The notes under the pieces: generated by a model
Database searches by the model: none
What the model saw: the letters and a program-made list of their open reading frames with translations, nothing else
Told to the model about the DNA's origin: nothing
From: Vagococcus elongatus
GTDB taxonomy: Bacteria > Bacillota > Bacilli > Lactobacillales > Vagococcaceae
Direction: 5' to 3'
Length of the DNA stretch: 53,018 bases
Assembly (NCBI RefSeq): GCF_003987645.1
Contig: NZ_NGKA01000018.1
Location: 1-53,018, forward strand
Made by a program: the position numbers and the translations under genes
In this document: one piece after another, positions 8,612 to 16,815 of the stretch
Position numbering within the stretch: position 1 is the stretch's first letter
Layout of the letters: every line of letters begins with the position of its first letter

Positions 8612-9235
8612 TTATTGAAAAAATGGGTTGTGTTTTTTTTCAAATCCAATAGTACTAGATCCACGATGACCGGGATAAATTTTATAATTTTCTGGCAAGG
8701 TAAATAATTGCTCGCGAATGCCGTGAATCAACACTCGGCTATCTCCAGTGGGCAAGTCACTGCGTCCCACGCTACCGGCAAACAGAGCATCCCCGGTCAC
8801 GACAAATCGTGCCTCAGGAAAGACAAAGCTGACACCGCCTTGCGAATGTCCCGGTGTATGACGCACTTCAAAAGTCATCTCTCCCAAAGTGTATTCTTTC
8901 AGTTCAAATTCAAACTCCGCAGGTTCGCAAACAATCATATCCATCGGGCGCAGTCCCGACAAGTTAAGGTTAGGATCAGTCAGCCAGCCTTGCTCTGAAG
9001 GATGAACATACACCGGAATATCGTAAGTGCTGCGAATCTCTTCTAACGCTCCGATGTGATCGTAATGTGTGTGTGTCAGCAAGATGGCCACCGGTTTGCG
9101 ATTCAAGTTGGCAATCATTTCTTTGATTTTTCCCCCATCTTCCCCCGGATCAACGATAAGAAGACTTGTCTCATTATAAATAAAGTAACAGTTAGCCTCT
9201 ACTGGTCCTGTGACCAATTGCTTGATTTGTATCAT
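8612..9235 (-). CDS. MBL-fold hydrolase, glyoxalase II-like (YqgX type)
   Basis: Zinc hydrolase of the metallo-beta-lactamase fold, 207 aa. The metal motif LTHTHYDHIG, the second ligand region HTPGHSQGG, VTGDALFAGSVGRSD and YPGHRGSST are all present in the right order. Length and motifs match the short glyoxalase II-like proteins of Firmicutes (YqgX), often annotated hydroxyacylglutathione hydrolase or, in some species, S-lactoyl-bacillithiol-type hydrolases. Substrate is not known. ATG start with AAGGAG upstream. No operon partner. Confidence 0.85.
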   Translation of the reverse strand: MIQIKQLVTGPVEANCYFIYNETSLLIVDPGEDGGKIKEMIANLNRKPVAILLTHTHYDHIGALEEIRSTYDIPVYVHPSEQGWLTDPNLNLSGLRPMDMIVCEPAEFEFELKEYTLGEMTFEVRHTPGHSQGGVSFVFPEARFVVTGDALFAGSVGRSDLPTGDSRVLIHGIREQLFTLPENYKIYPGHRGSSTIGFEKKHNPFFQ

Positions 9236-9306
9236 TCATTTGCTCCTTCAACAATAGTATTTATTTAAGTATAACGAATAAATCAAACTCTGCCAACTGT
9301 AAACGA

Positions 9307-10059
9307 TTAAGCATAATGATGAATAACATCCCGTAAAAACCTTGCCGCCCCCTCGACGGTACGCTCATCATAGTAACAGGTAAACTCCTCCGATTCAACG
9401 TACATTTGTGCCACACCCTTATGACTTTCTGCGGAATATCTTCCCCAAGCTTGGCTTATCCAAGCTTTATGCAAACGGAAGATTTTTTCTGCTTCAGTTG
9501 AAGGGATGTTAATTTTTTGATGTTTGCTCAGTAGCTCAAACAATTCCTTTTCTACTTCTTGTCTTTCTTGATAATCTTTTTCCGACATATTTAAAAATTG
9601 GCGGTTGGATGCTTCGACCTGTTTTTCACCATATTTTTCACGAATTTCTTTACCGTAGTTCTTTTCGTTGTCTTCCAGCTGTTGTTTCTTGAATGCTTCA
9701 AATTTTTGCTTGTCTGACATATTAATCCTTCCTTCTTTTTCCATAATTGATTGGTCTACTAAATCAAGTAAACGGTCAAACTGTTCCCGCTTTTCCAGTA
9801 ATGCTTCACGATGCTTTTTAAGCAAGGACAGATAATGACCCTCCTCCTGATTTAATAGCGACTGGATTTGTTTCAAGGGCATCTCCAATTCCCGTAAAAA
9901 AAGTATATGCTGCAGCTTTTCTACTTCTTCTTTTCCATAAATACGGTAACCAGACGAATTGATTTTTTTAGGCGGCAATAACCCCACTTCGTCATAATAG
10001 CGCAGGGTACGAGTCGTCACTCCTGTTAATTGCGCAAATGCTTTAATCGTATAGTCCAC
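9307..10059 (-). CDS. MerR-family regulator with TipA-S-type effector domain
   Basis: About 250 aa. The MerR winged helix-turn-helix reads YTIKAFAQLTGVTTRTLRYY, then a coiled coil (about 75-115) and a C-terminal domain (about 120-250) with the helical look of TipA-S antibiotic-binding domains (YGRYSAESHKGVAQMYV). An ATG 18 nt further upstream is in frame, but AAGGGG lies downstream of it and 9-10 nt before the GTG at 10059, so GTG is the better start. Its own promoter has the 19-bp spacer and dyad expected of MerR control, indicating autoregulation. No target gene is adjacent. Confidence 0.82.
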   Translation of the reverse strand: MDYTIKAFAQLTGVTTRTLRYYDEVGLLPPKKINSSGYRIYGKEEVEKLQHILFLRELEMPLKQIQSLLNQEEGHYLSLLKKHREALLEKREQFDRLLDLVDQSIMEKEGRINMSDKQKFEAFKKQQLEDNEKNYGKEIREKYGEKQVEASNRQFLNMSEKDYQERQEVEKELFELLSKHQKINIPSTEAEKIFRLHKAWISQAWGRYSAESHKGVAQMYVESEEFTCYYDERTVEGAARFLRDVIHHYA

Positions 10060-10093
10060 TGATGTCAGCCCCTTCATTTTCCAATCTGCTTAC

Positions 10094-10124
10094 ACTATAA
10101 AGGATAACGTAACGTTAATGTCAA
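10094..10124 (-). promoter_or_regulatory. MerR-type autoregulated promoter
   Basis: On the minus strand -35 TTGACA (10124-10119) and -10 TATAGT (10099-10094) are separated by 19 bp, the long spacer characteristic of MerR-activated promoters. Inside it TAACGT-A-ACGTTA (10105-10117) is a perfect 6+6 dyad around one base. Confidence 0.85.
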
Positions 10125-10156
10125 CAAAAAAGGAGAAACAATTTTTGTTTCCCCTT
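10125..10156 (-). terminator. Terminator of the PPDK-regulator operon
   Basis: On the minus strand AAGGGGAAACA and TGTTTCTCCTT form an 11-bp stem (10130-10156, one mismatch) followed by six T. The T run abuts the -35 of the downstream MerR-type gene. Confidence 0.85.
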
Positions 10157-10168
10157 AGATATTTTTGT

Positions 10169-10972
10169 TTACTTCTTACTTAATTCCTCAATAAACGCCG
10201 CCGTTTCTTCAATAGAACGATTGTCGACATGAATCACAGTGGCATTTAATTTTTTATAAACATCTTCTGCGTACAGAACTTCTTCACTGATTCTTTCAAG
10301 GCAAGCATATTGCGAATCAGCATTCAAGCCTAAGAAATTCAGACGAGCTTTCCTGATCTCAACCAGTTTTTCCGGTTCTGCTGTCAAACCAATCAACTTC
10401 TCTGAAGGCACGTCCAGCAACTCTTGAGGTAAGGGCATCTCCGGAATCAAAGGCAGATTAGAAATTTTATAAGATTTATTTGCCAAATACATACTTAGCG
10501 GCGTTTTAGACGTACGGGACACACCCAAGATCACAAAATCAGACTGCAAGAACCCGCGAGGATCCTTTCCGTCATCATACTTTATCGCAAATTCTATGGC
10601 TGCCACACGATCAAAGTATTCTTTATCCAACTTATGCAGTGCGCCTGGCTGCTCCATGGCGGTAACACCGGATTTTCTTTGGACTATTTCTGTCAATGAA
10701 GACATATAATCTACATATTCCAGTCCTGTCCGAGCTGAAAAATCCTGAAGTACCTTAACCAACTGACTATTTACTAGCGTTGCAACAACAATAGCCTTTT
10801 CCTGTAGAGCATCTCTTAAGATTACTTTTAATTCTGCTTCATCTGTCACAAAAGGGTAACGTTTAAATTCTGAATCAGTCACACTCGGAAACTGAGCCAT
10901 TACCGCTGATATCATTTTTTGAGCTGTCTCCCCTACAGAATCAGATATGATAAATAACGTAATTTTCTTCAT
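10169..10972 (-). CDS. Pyruvate, phosphate dikinase regulatory protein (PSRP, DUF299)
   Basis: 267-aa bifunctional enzyme that inactivates PPDK by ADP-dependent phosphorylation of its active-site threonine and reactivates it by phosphate-dependent dephosphorylation. The N-terminus (KKITLFIISDSVGETA) and the P-loop-like GVSRTSKTPLSMYLA (about 154-168) are diagnostic of DUF299. It begins 3 nt after the CBS-repressor gene, so the two are one operon, and the target ppdK lies just upstream. The pairing strongly supports the PPDK role over the related PEP synthase role. Confidence 0.92.
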   Translation of the reverse strand: MKKITLFIISDSVGETAQKMISAVMAQFPSVTDSEFKRYPFVTDEAELKVILRDALQEKAIVVATLVNSQLVKVLQDFSARTGLEYVDYMSSLTEIVQRKSGVTAMEQPGALHKLDKEYFDRVAAIEFAIKYDDGKDPRGFLQSDFVILGVSRTSKTPLSMYLANKSYKISNLPLIPEMPLPQELLDVPSEKLIGLTAEPEKLVEIRKARLNFLGLNADSQYACLERISEEVLYAEDVYKKLNATVIHVDNRSIEETAAFIEELSKK

Positions 10973-10975
10973 TCT

Positions 10976-11614
10976 CTATACCTCTTTATTTTTTTCTATT
11001 TGAAGCCCAGCCTCAATAAAATGAGTGAGCAATTTACTTTTAGAAATCTTTCCGACAACTTTTTGCGAATCATCCGTCTCTACTACAGGCAATGAATCAA
11101 CTTCCTGATGTACAATCAAATAACCTGCATCCACTACTCTTTCTTCTGGTGTGACTGTAATAATATTCGGCGTACGTGTCATGATAATAGCCACCGGCGA
11201 TGTATCAATATTGGGATTGTTCAATGTGGCGCGAAGCAAATCCTTTCGTGATAATAAACCGACAAAGTGGTCATCATCATCAATCACATACAAACTGCCT
11301 GCATCGTGTAAAAACAAATCCGTCACTGCATCCTGAATGCTCGTCGTCTGTTTTATCAGTATCGGAGGCACCATGATATCACCAATTTTTTTATGATACA
11401 ATTCTTCAAACAATAAGGGTTCAATTGTTTGTCCCGAGTAAATATAGCCGACTTTCGGCCGAGCATCTAAAATCCCGGTCATAGTCAATAAAGATAAATC
11501 ACTCCTTAAAGTAGGCTTGGTCAACCCTAATCTTTTAGCAATCTTATCCCCACTGATCGGCTCATTTTCACGGACGATTTTAATTATTTCTTTTTGTCTC
11601 GTTGTTAATTCCAT
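10976..11614 (-). CDS. ccpN: CBS-domain HTH repressor, CcpN-like
   Basis: About 212 aa. An N-terminal winged helix-turn-helix (ELTTRQKEIIKIV to about 60) is followed by two CBS domains (about 78-135 and 143-205). This is the layout of B. subtilis CcpN/YqzB, a repressor of gluconeogenic genes that senses ATP/ADP. The second ATG (11614) is chosen because GAGG lies 8 nt before it and only 2 nt before the first. It is co-transcribed with the PPDK regulatory protein, and its promoter shares a motif with the ppdK promoter. Confidence 0.85.
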   Translation of the reverse strand: MELTTRQKEIIKIVRENEPISGDKIAKRLGLTKPTLRSDLSLLTMTGILDARPKVGYIYSGQTIEPLLFEELYHKKIGDIMVPPILIKQTTSIQDAVTDLFLHDAGSLYVIDDDDHFVGLLSRKDLLRATLNNPNIDTSPVAIIMTRTPNIITVTPEERVVDAGYLIVHQEVDSLPVVETDDSQKVVGKISKSKLLTHFIEAGLQIEKNKEV

Positions 11615-11646
11615 TCTCATTACCTCGTCCTATTCATATTAATTCT

Positions 11647-11675
11647 ATTATATATGACGTTCTAATAAAATACAA
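11647..11675 (-). promoter_or_regulatory. Promoter of the CBS repressor/PPDK-regulator operon
   Basis: Minus-strand -35 TTGTAT (11675-11670) and -10 TATAAT (11652-11647) with a 17-bp spacer. The spacer contains ACGT at 11657-11660, at exactly the position seen in the ppdK promoter, so it is a candidate operator of the CBS repressor. Confidence 0.7.
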
Positions 11676-11883
11676 CACAACTTAATATGTAGATTAAAAT
11701 TTTAATAAAACTCAACTCGATCTCTCATTTTAGCAAAAAATCATTTGTTCTTCTATCTGCTGCAAATTATCCTGACTGATACCAGATATTAAAATTTCTT
11801 AACGTGCCATTAAGACTGTGATTCATTTCTGCTCTATTCTTATCAAATGTGATTTACTTTGGTTAGCCGTCTGAAAAAGCTTA

Positions 11884-11930
11884 CAAAAAATCACGAGACA
11901 TCTAGCAAATCCAAAAATGTCTCGCGATTT
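11884..11930 (-). terminator. Terminator of ppdK
   Basis: Minus-strand stem AAATCGCGAGACAT / ATGTCTCGTGATTT (11930-11888, one G-T pair) followed by a T-rich exit. The rest of 11676-11883 shows no gene. Confidence 0.8.
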
Positions 11931-11950
11931 TCTCCTGTTTTGTGATTAAG

Positions 11951-14566
11951 TTATTTCATAATGGCAGCCTGAGCTACCGCCAGACGAGCAATCGGTACCC
12001 GGTAAGGAGAACATGACACATAATTCAGACCTAACTGTTGGAAAAAGGCTATAGAGGATGGGTCTCCGCCAACCTCACCGCATACTCCGATTTTCAGATC
12101 AGGTTTTACTTGTCGTCCTCGTTCTACCGCAATTCTCATCAACTCGCCAACACCTTCAACATCTAATTTTTGGAAAGGATCTGCCGGGAGTAGCTTTTTT
12201 TGCTGATAAGTCGTAATGAATTTTCCTGCATCATCCCGGGAATAACCGTAAGTCAACTGTGTCAGGTCGTTCGTACCAAAACTGAAAAATTCGGCTTCTT
12301 CAGCTAATTGATCCGCAATAAAACATGCCCGGGGAATTTCTATCATCGTCCCTATCGTATAATCAAGGGTAATATTTTCTTCAGCAATAATTTTATCAGC
12401 CACTTGAATCAGCAATTCTTTTAAAATGGTCAGCTCTTTTTTTACCCCTACTAGCGGAATCATAATTTCAGGCGCTACGTTTATCCCTTTTTTAACTAAA
12501 CCGCAAGCGCTTCGGATGATTGCTTCCACCTGCATCTCATAAATTTCCGGGAACGTCACCCCTAAGCGGCAGCCCCGGTGCCCTAGCATTGGGTTCGTCT
12601 CCATCAAACTGTGAACTCTTTTCTCCAGATAGTCTTCCGTTAATTCGAGTTCCTTGGCTAATTGCCGGATTTCTTCCGCACCATGAGGTAAAAACTCATG
12701 TAAAGGAGGGTCAAGTAAACGGATAACGATAGCTTTTTCTTGGGTAATATTGAAAATATTTGTAAAATCTTCAATTTGAATCTCCAATAATTTTTTCAAA
12801 GGGGCTTTACGCTGTGCACTGTCCCCAGCCAAAATCAGTCGACGCATTTCCGTCAGACGCTTGCCTTCAAAAAACATATGCTCCGTTCTTGTTAAACCAA
12901 CGCCCTGAGCCCCAAAAGCAAAGGCTGTGGTTAAATCTTTAGGTGTTTCTGCATTTACACGAACGTTTAAATCAGCCACCTCATCCGCCCAAGACATTAT
13001 GGTTTTAAAGACGGAACTTTCCTCCGTTTTTTCCATCTCCAACTTTCCTAAAAATACGATACCATTACTGCCGTCTACCGAAATGAAGTCTCCTTCTTCA
13101 ATGACCCCGCCATCGAAAATAATTGAGCGTGCAGCTTCGTTAATTGTTAAATTAGCACAAGCGACCACGCAGCAAATACCCATGCCCCGGGCGACTACCG
13201 CAGCGTGGGAAGTCATGCCGCCGCAACTCGTAACAATAGCATTGCTCACTGACATCCCTTCCACGTCTTCAGGGGATGTTTCCCGTCGAACTAAAATTAC
13301 TTCTTCCCCATCTTCAACATATTTTTTTGCCTGACCCGCATCAAAGACTACGCGTCCAGTAGCCGCACCTGGGCTGGCTGGCAATCCTCTAGCCACCTCC
13401 TGGGCAGTTTTGGCAACCTCCTTGGAAAAAACAGGATGAAGAAGCTGGTCGATCATCTCAGGTTTCAAATGCATCAAAGCTTGTTCTTTTGAAATCACCC
13501 CTTCTTCTTTTAAATCATAGGCAATCTTAAAAGCCGCCGCAGCTGTTCTCTTACCGCTTCGGGTCTGCAAAACAAATAATCGCTCTTCTTCAATAGTAAA
13601 TTCTATATCTTGCATATCTTGATAATGATTTTCTAATAAGTCAGCTATTTTTATAAATTCTTCATAGGCTTTAGGCATTTTTTCAGCCAACGTATCAATT
13701 GGTTCAGGAGTTCTGATACCCGCGACCACATCTTCACCTTGTGCGTTAATAAGATATTCACCAAAAATATGTTTGTCCCCGGTTGCCGGACTTCTGGTAA
13801 ACGCCACACCTGTGCCGCTCTTTTGACCGCTATTGCCAAAAACCATTGTTTGAATATTCACTGCAGTGCCTAGGTCATCTGCAATCCCGTGAAGACGGCG
13901 ATAAACTTGCGCCCGGTGATTATTCCAAGAACGGAAAACGGCTTCTACCGCCATAAACAACTGGTCGATAGGTCCTTGAGGGAATTCTTTCTTGACGGAT
14001 TCCAAATAAATTTCTTTAAAAACTTTTACTATCTCTTTTAAATCTTCTGCAGTCAACTCATTATCAGAAGCATAATTATTTTTTTCTTTCACATGGGTCA
14101 AATACTGCTCGAAGCGTTGACTCTCGATTCCAAATACCACTTCACCGAACATCTGCAGTAAGCGTCTGTAACAATCATAAGCAAAACGTTCATTCTGAGT
14201 TTGTTCAGCTAAAGATTCCACTGTCTTATCATTTAGTCCTAAATTTAATATCGTATCCATCATTCCGGGCATCGAATACATTGATCCGCTGCGTACCGAT
14301 ACCAATAAAGGTTTTTCAGTGTCATCAAATTTTTTACCGCTGGAGGATTCCATGTGTTTTAAGGCTGTTAAAATCTGCGACTTTAAATCTTCTGTCAAGT
14401 AATGATCCTGTGTCAGATATGTCATACAAGCTTCAGTGGTAATGGTAAATCCTTCCGGAACGGGTAAGCCCAGCTTTACCATCTCCGCTAAGTTCGCCCC
14501 TTTCCCACCTAATAATGGTTTCATTTCAGCATTTCCTTCAGAAAATTGATAAACATTTTTTTTCAA
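11951..14566 (-). CDS. ppdK: Pyruvate, phosphate dikinase
   Basis: Interconverts pyruvate + ATP + Pi with PEP + AMP + PPi. About 871 aa, normal for the family. N-terminal ATP-grasp part (KPLLGGKGANLAEM, VRSGSMYSMPGMMDT), phosphohistidine domain with GGMTSHAAVVARG (catalytic His about 454, regulatory Thr two residues before), and C-terminal PEP-binding barrel (GLTRTEHMFF, GVCGEVGGDP with catalytic Cys). An in-frame GTG at 14578 overlaps the ribosome site AAAGGTGG; TTG at 14566, 8 nt after it, is the likely start. Its regulator genes lie downstream as a separate operon. Confidence 0.95.
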   Translation of the reverse strand: MKKNVYQFSEGNAEMKPLLGGKGANLAEMVKLGLPVPEGFTITTEACMTYLTQDHYLTEDLKSQILTALKHMESSSGKKFDDTEKPLLVSVRSGSMYSMPGMMDTILNLGLNDKTVESLAEQTQNERFAYDCYRRLLQMFGEVVFGIESQRFEQYLTHVKEKNNYASDNELTAEDLKEIVKVFKEIYLESVKKEFPQGPIDQLFMAVEAVFRSWNNHRAQVYRRLHGIADDLGTAVNIQTMVFGNSGQKSGTGVAFTRSPATGDKHIFGEYLINAQGEDVVAGIRTPEPIDTLAEKMPKAYEEFIKIADLLENHYQDMQDIEFTIEEERLFVLQTRSGKRTAAAAFKIAYDLKEEGVISKEQALMHLKPEMIDQLLHPVFSKEVAKTAQEVARGLPASPGAATGRVVFDAGQAKKYVEDGEEVILVRRETSPEDVEGMSVSNAIVTSCGGMTSHAAVVARGMGICCVVACANLTINEAARSIIFDGGVIEEGDFISVDGSNGIVFLGKLEMEKTEESSVFKTIMSWADEVADLNVRVNAETPKDLTTAFAFGAQGVGLTRTEHMFFEGKRLTEMRRLILAGDSAQRKAPLKKLLEIQIEDFTNIFNITQEKAIVIRLLDPPLHEFLPHGAEEIRQLAKELELTEDYLEKRVHSLMETNPMLGHRGCRLGVTFPEIYEMQVEAIIRSACGLVKKGINVAPEIMIPLVGVKKELTILKELLIQVADKIIAEENITLDYTIGTMIEIPRACFIADQLAEEAEFFSFGTNDLTQLTYGYSRDDAGKFITTYQQKKLLPADPFQKLDVEGVGELMRIAVERGRQVKPDLKIGVCGEVGGDPSSIAFFQQLGLNYVSCSPYRVPIARLAVAQAAIMK

Positions 14567-14609
14567 TTTTATTCCCACCTTTATTAAGATGTGTTAAACC
14601 TTTATTAAT

Positions 14610-14638
14610 ACTATATAATACGTCTTATATAAAATCAA
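14610..14638 (-). promoter_or_regulatory. ppdK promoter with shared operator-like spacer
   Basis: Minus-strand -35 TTGATT (14638-14633) and -10 TATAGT (14615-14610), 17-bp spacer. The spacer holds ATAAGACGTATTAT, a near-perfect dyad centred on ACGT (14620-14623). It is placed as in the CBS repressor promoter. Confidence 0.7.
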
Positions 14639-14767
14639 TAGGCGTTTTATTTGTTTGGAGATAAATTTATATTAAAACTGCTTATCACGTAAACCAGCCA
14701 AAAAATTCATAGCAAACAAATTTCATTGCCTTCGCTATACATGAACAATTTTTCCGCAAATAAAAAT

Positions 14768-14800
14768 AGAGAAAACATTGTCATAACAACATTTTCTCTA
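14768..14800. repeat. Hairpin-forming inverted repeat upstream of ppdK
   Basis: AGAGAAAAC-ATTGT and ACAAC-ATTTTCTCT form an imperfect stem of about 14 bp with a four-base loop. No gene ends here on either strand; it may be a relic terminator. The remainder of 14639-14828 shows nothing else. Confidence 0.4.
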
Positions 14801-14828
14801 TTTCTGATTTTATACTCTCTTACTAGCC

Positions 14829-14869
14829 AAAAAAACTCCCTGCCGAGGCAACTGCCCTCAGCAAGGAGT
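14829..14869 (-). terminator. Terminator of the L25/Ctc gene
   Basis: Minus-strand stem ACTCCTTGCTGAGG / CCTCGGCAGGGAGT with a short loop and seven T. It is one of the strongest terminators in the window. Confidence 0.9.
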
Positions 14870-14881
14870 AAGAATCAAAAA

Positions 14882-15502
14882 TTAGTCTTCTTGTTCTTTT
14901 TCAGTGATTACTTCTGGTTCTGCTACAGCTTCTTCATCTGAAGGCTCTTCTTCAACAGCCATTTCTACAACTGAAGCAACTTGTTCTTCCGGATCAGTGA
15001 TGATAGTATAATCCTCATGTTTTGGAATATCAGCAACTGAAATAGATGAACCGATAGCCAAACCTTCAACGTTGACTTCAATACTTTCAGGCAATTTGTC
15101 TGGTGTTGCTGAAACTGTTGCAGTATACAACGTTTGAGTCAAGACACCGCCCTCTTTGACACCGACTGGCAAGCCTACTAAGACGATTTCAGCTTCAACT
15201 TCTTGTTCTTCACTCATATCAACAGCCAAGAACTCTGCGTGAACCCATTCATTAGTAAATGTATCTGTTTGTGTTCTATGAAGCAATGTTGGGATTTTTT
15301 CTCCGTTCAATTCTACATAGTAAACAGCATTCACACCGTTTTCTCGAAGTGCTTTTGATAAGGCTGGTCCATCAATAGAGATTGCTGTGTTCTCGATTTT
15401 GTTTCCGTAGACTACCCCTGGTACTTTTCCTGCTGTCCTTAATTGTTTACGAATAGAACGTGGACGCAACGCTCTTTCTTCTGCATGTAAAACTACTGCC
15501 AT
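14882..15502 (-). CDS. rplY: 50S ribosomal protein L25 / general stress protein Ctc
   Basis: 206-aa long-form L25 that binds 5S rRNA. N-terminal L25 domain (about 1-92; RALRPRSIRKQLRTAGKVPGVVYGN) and C-terminal TL5/Ctc beta domain (about 95-185), then an acidic tail rich in Glu (about 180-206). ATG with AAGGAGG upstream. It is monocistronic, preceded by a long untranslated region with a stable nested hairpin at 15532-15590. In B. subtilis ctc is a stress gene; no sigma-B is evident in this group. Confidence 0.93.
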   Translation of the reverse strand: MAVVLHAEERALRPRSIRKQLRTAGKVPGVVYGNKIENTAISIDGPALSKALRENGVNAVYYVELNGEKIPTLLHRTQTDTFTNEWVHAEFLAVDMSEEQEVEAEIVLVGLPVGVKEGGVLTQTLYTATVSATPDKLPESIEVNVEGLAIGSSISVADIPKHEDYTIITDPEEQVASVVEMAVEEEPSDEEAVAEPEVITEKEQED

Positions 15503-15531
15503 TTTCTGTTTCCTCCTTGGTCATATAAAAT

Positions 15532-15590
15532 AAGCTTCAATGGTTTGTCGTTTGACAGGAAAATCCTGCAACAAATACCCACTAAAGCTT
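15532..15590 (-). promoter_or_regulatory. Structured 5' leader of the L25 gene
   Basis: On the minus strand AAGCTT and AAGCTT close a nested structure containing TGG/CCA, TTTGT/ACAAA and CAGGA/TCCTG pairings in order. It ends about 30 nt before the start codon. A second small hairpin, CCTC-TTTTT-GAGG, lies upstream (about 15612-15630). No T run follows, so this is not a plain terminator. An autoregulatory leader is inferred, not shown. Confidence 0.5.
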
Positions 15591-15797
15591 CACCTATAGT
15601 TATAGAGAGTTCCTCCTCAAAAAGAGGGGGCGAGTGTTTCCACTTAAACAAAAACAATTTCTCACTTTTGCTTGCTCATCATGATTACTTGACAGATTAC
15701 AGGTAAAGCCCATTCTCTCAAGAAATCACACTATAGTATAAGCTTATAGCCCCCATCTTACGATAATATCCCCTCAAAGTCAAATACTCATATTTTT

Positions 15798-16352
15798 TTA
15801 TTCATAAACCGCCCGGGCACCACCGATAAGTTTCGGCCTTGACCCAAGAGCTGTGACATGTGCTTCTCCCAAAAATTTCTCTTTCGGACGGATGGGGACT
15901 GCAACATGTTTGATGTGCATGCCTATAGCCGTATCCCCAATATCTATTCCCGCTTTAGCCACGATATGTTCGACTTCAACCGGGTCATTAAATCGATTGA
16001 ATGCTGCCAGAGAACAAGACCCGCCTGCATGAACAGCCGGAATTACCGATACTTCTTCAAATTTTTCAGCTTCCATTACCGTCCTTTCAACAACAAGGGC
16101 ACGATTGATGTGCTCACATCCTTGAACAGCAAAATTAATCCGATAATTTTCCAAAACTTCCAGCATGGCTTCAACAATCACTTCGCCAACTTCTAAACTA
16201 GAGTTTTTCCCAATGACCCCGCCGATGACTTCACTACTGCTGCACCCTAAGACAAATAGCTCTCCCGCCTTGATGTTTGATTTTTCAATCACATCCTCGG
16301 TCAAAGATGTCACGTCTCTGCTCAACTTGTCTAAATCAATTGTTTTGTTCAT
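15798..16352 (-). CDS. UPF0340/TIGR01440 family protein (YwlG-like)
   Basis: Conserved Firmicutes protein of unknown function, about 184 aa. Motifs [30 protein letters not shown] and [11 protein letters not shown] mark the DUF436 family. The ATG at 16352 has GAGGGG 9 nt upstream; an ATG three codons earlier overlaps that site. It stands alone between the L25 gene and the ABC exporter. In B. subtilis the homologue lies near glyA and upp, which are absent here. Confidence 0.85.
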   Translation of the reverse strand: MNKTIDLDKLSRDVTSLTEDVIEKSNIKAGELFVLGCSSSEVIGGVIGKNSSLEVGEVIVEAMLEVLENYRINFAVQGCEHINRALVVERTVMEAEKFEEVSVIPAVHAGGSCSLAAFNRFNDPVEVEHIVAKAGIDIGDTAIGMHIKHVAVPIRPKEKFLGEAHVTALGSRPKLIGGARAVYE

Positions 16353-16361
16353 CTCGAACAT

Positions 16362-16755
16362 CCCCTCTTTTATTTTTACTCATACTATGACTGTCGAATA
16401 CCTTCTGTTTCAAAAGTCAAACATCACTTATCCGATCAAATGCTTTTATGCGAACAACTTCCCTAAAGCATCTGCCTCGCGAAGCTGATGATGTTTCTAA
16501 ACTTTTATGGATGATTGCCACAACTTCGTTTCTGATACCCAGATTGACAGATTAAAAATGGGTTTTATACTTAAAAAGCAAACCATCCCTCATGTTATTT
16601 TAAGATAAAAACATCAAACTTGTTTCTATGATTTTTCACGGCCATCTAGACACTTTCCCTTTGAAACACGAGCAAGCTGCTAATACTTTCTGCCTTAAGA
16701 GTAACATAAACACGGAGCCTTTTCATGGATTTCTCCTTGTAATTATTTCTGCTCT
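16362..16755. other. Non-coding spacer upstream of the ABC exporter
   Basis: About 390 bp with stops in all frames and no ribosome-site-backed frame on either strand. The left end holds the YwlG-like gene's leader (possible minus-strand TTGAAA with CATAGT 18 bp on). I see no further signal in the middle. Confidence 0.4.
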
Positions 16756-16783
16756 TTGAAATCAGATTAGGTTGTCGTACAAT
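16756..16783 (+). promoter_or_regulatory. Promoter of the ABC exporter operon
   Basis: -35 TTGAAA (16756-16761) and -10 TACAAT (16778-16783) with a 16-bp spacer, about 30 bp before the start codon. Confidence 0.6.
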
Positions 16784-16815
16784 AGGAAGTAGTTTTATTT
16801 TTTAGGGAGGAAAAC

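Noticed and set aside
15503-15797. T-box or amino-acid riboswitch upstream of the L25 gene
   Set aside because: No T-box sequence (TGGNACCGCG) and no terminator/antiterminator pair; only the nested hairpin remains.
16165-16488. 107-aa plus-strand frame across the YwlG-like gene start
   Set aside because: Mostly antisense to a conserved gene, no ribosome site.
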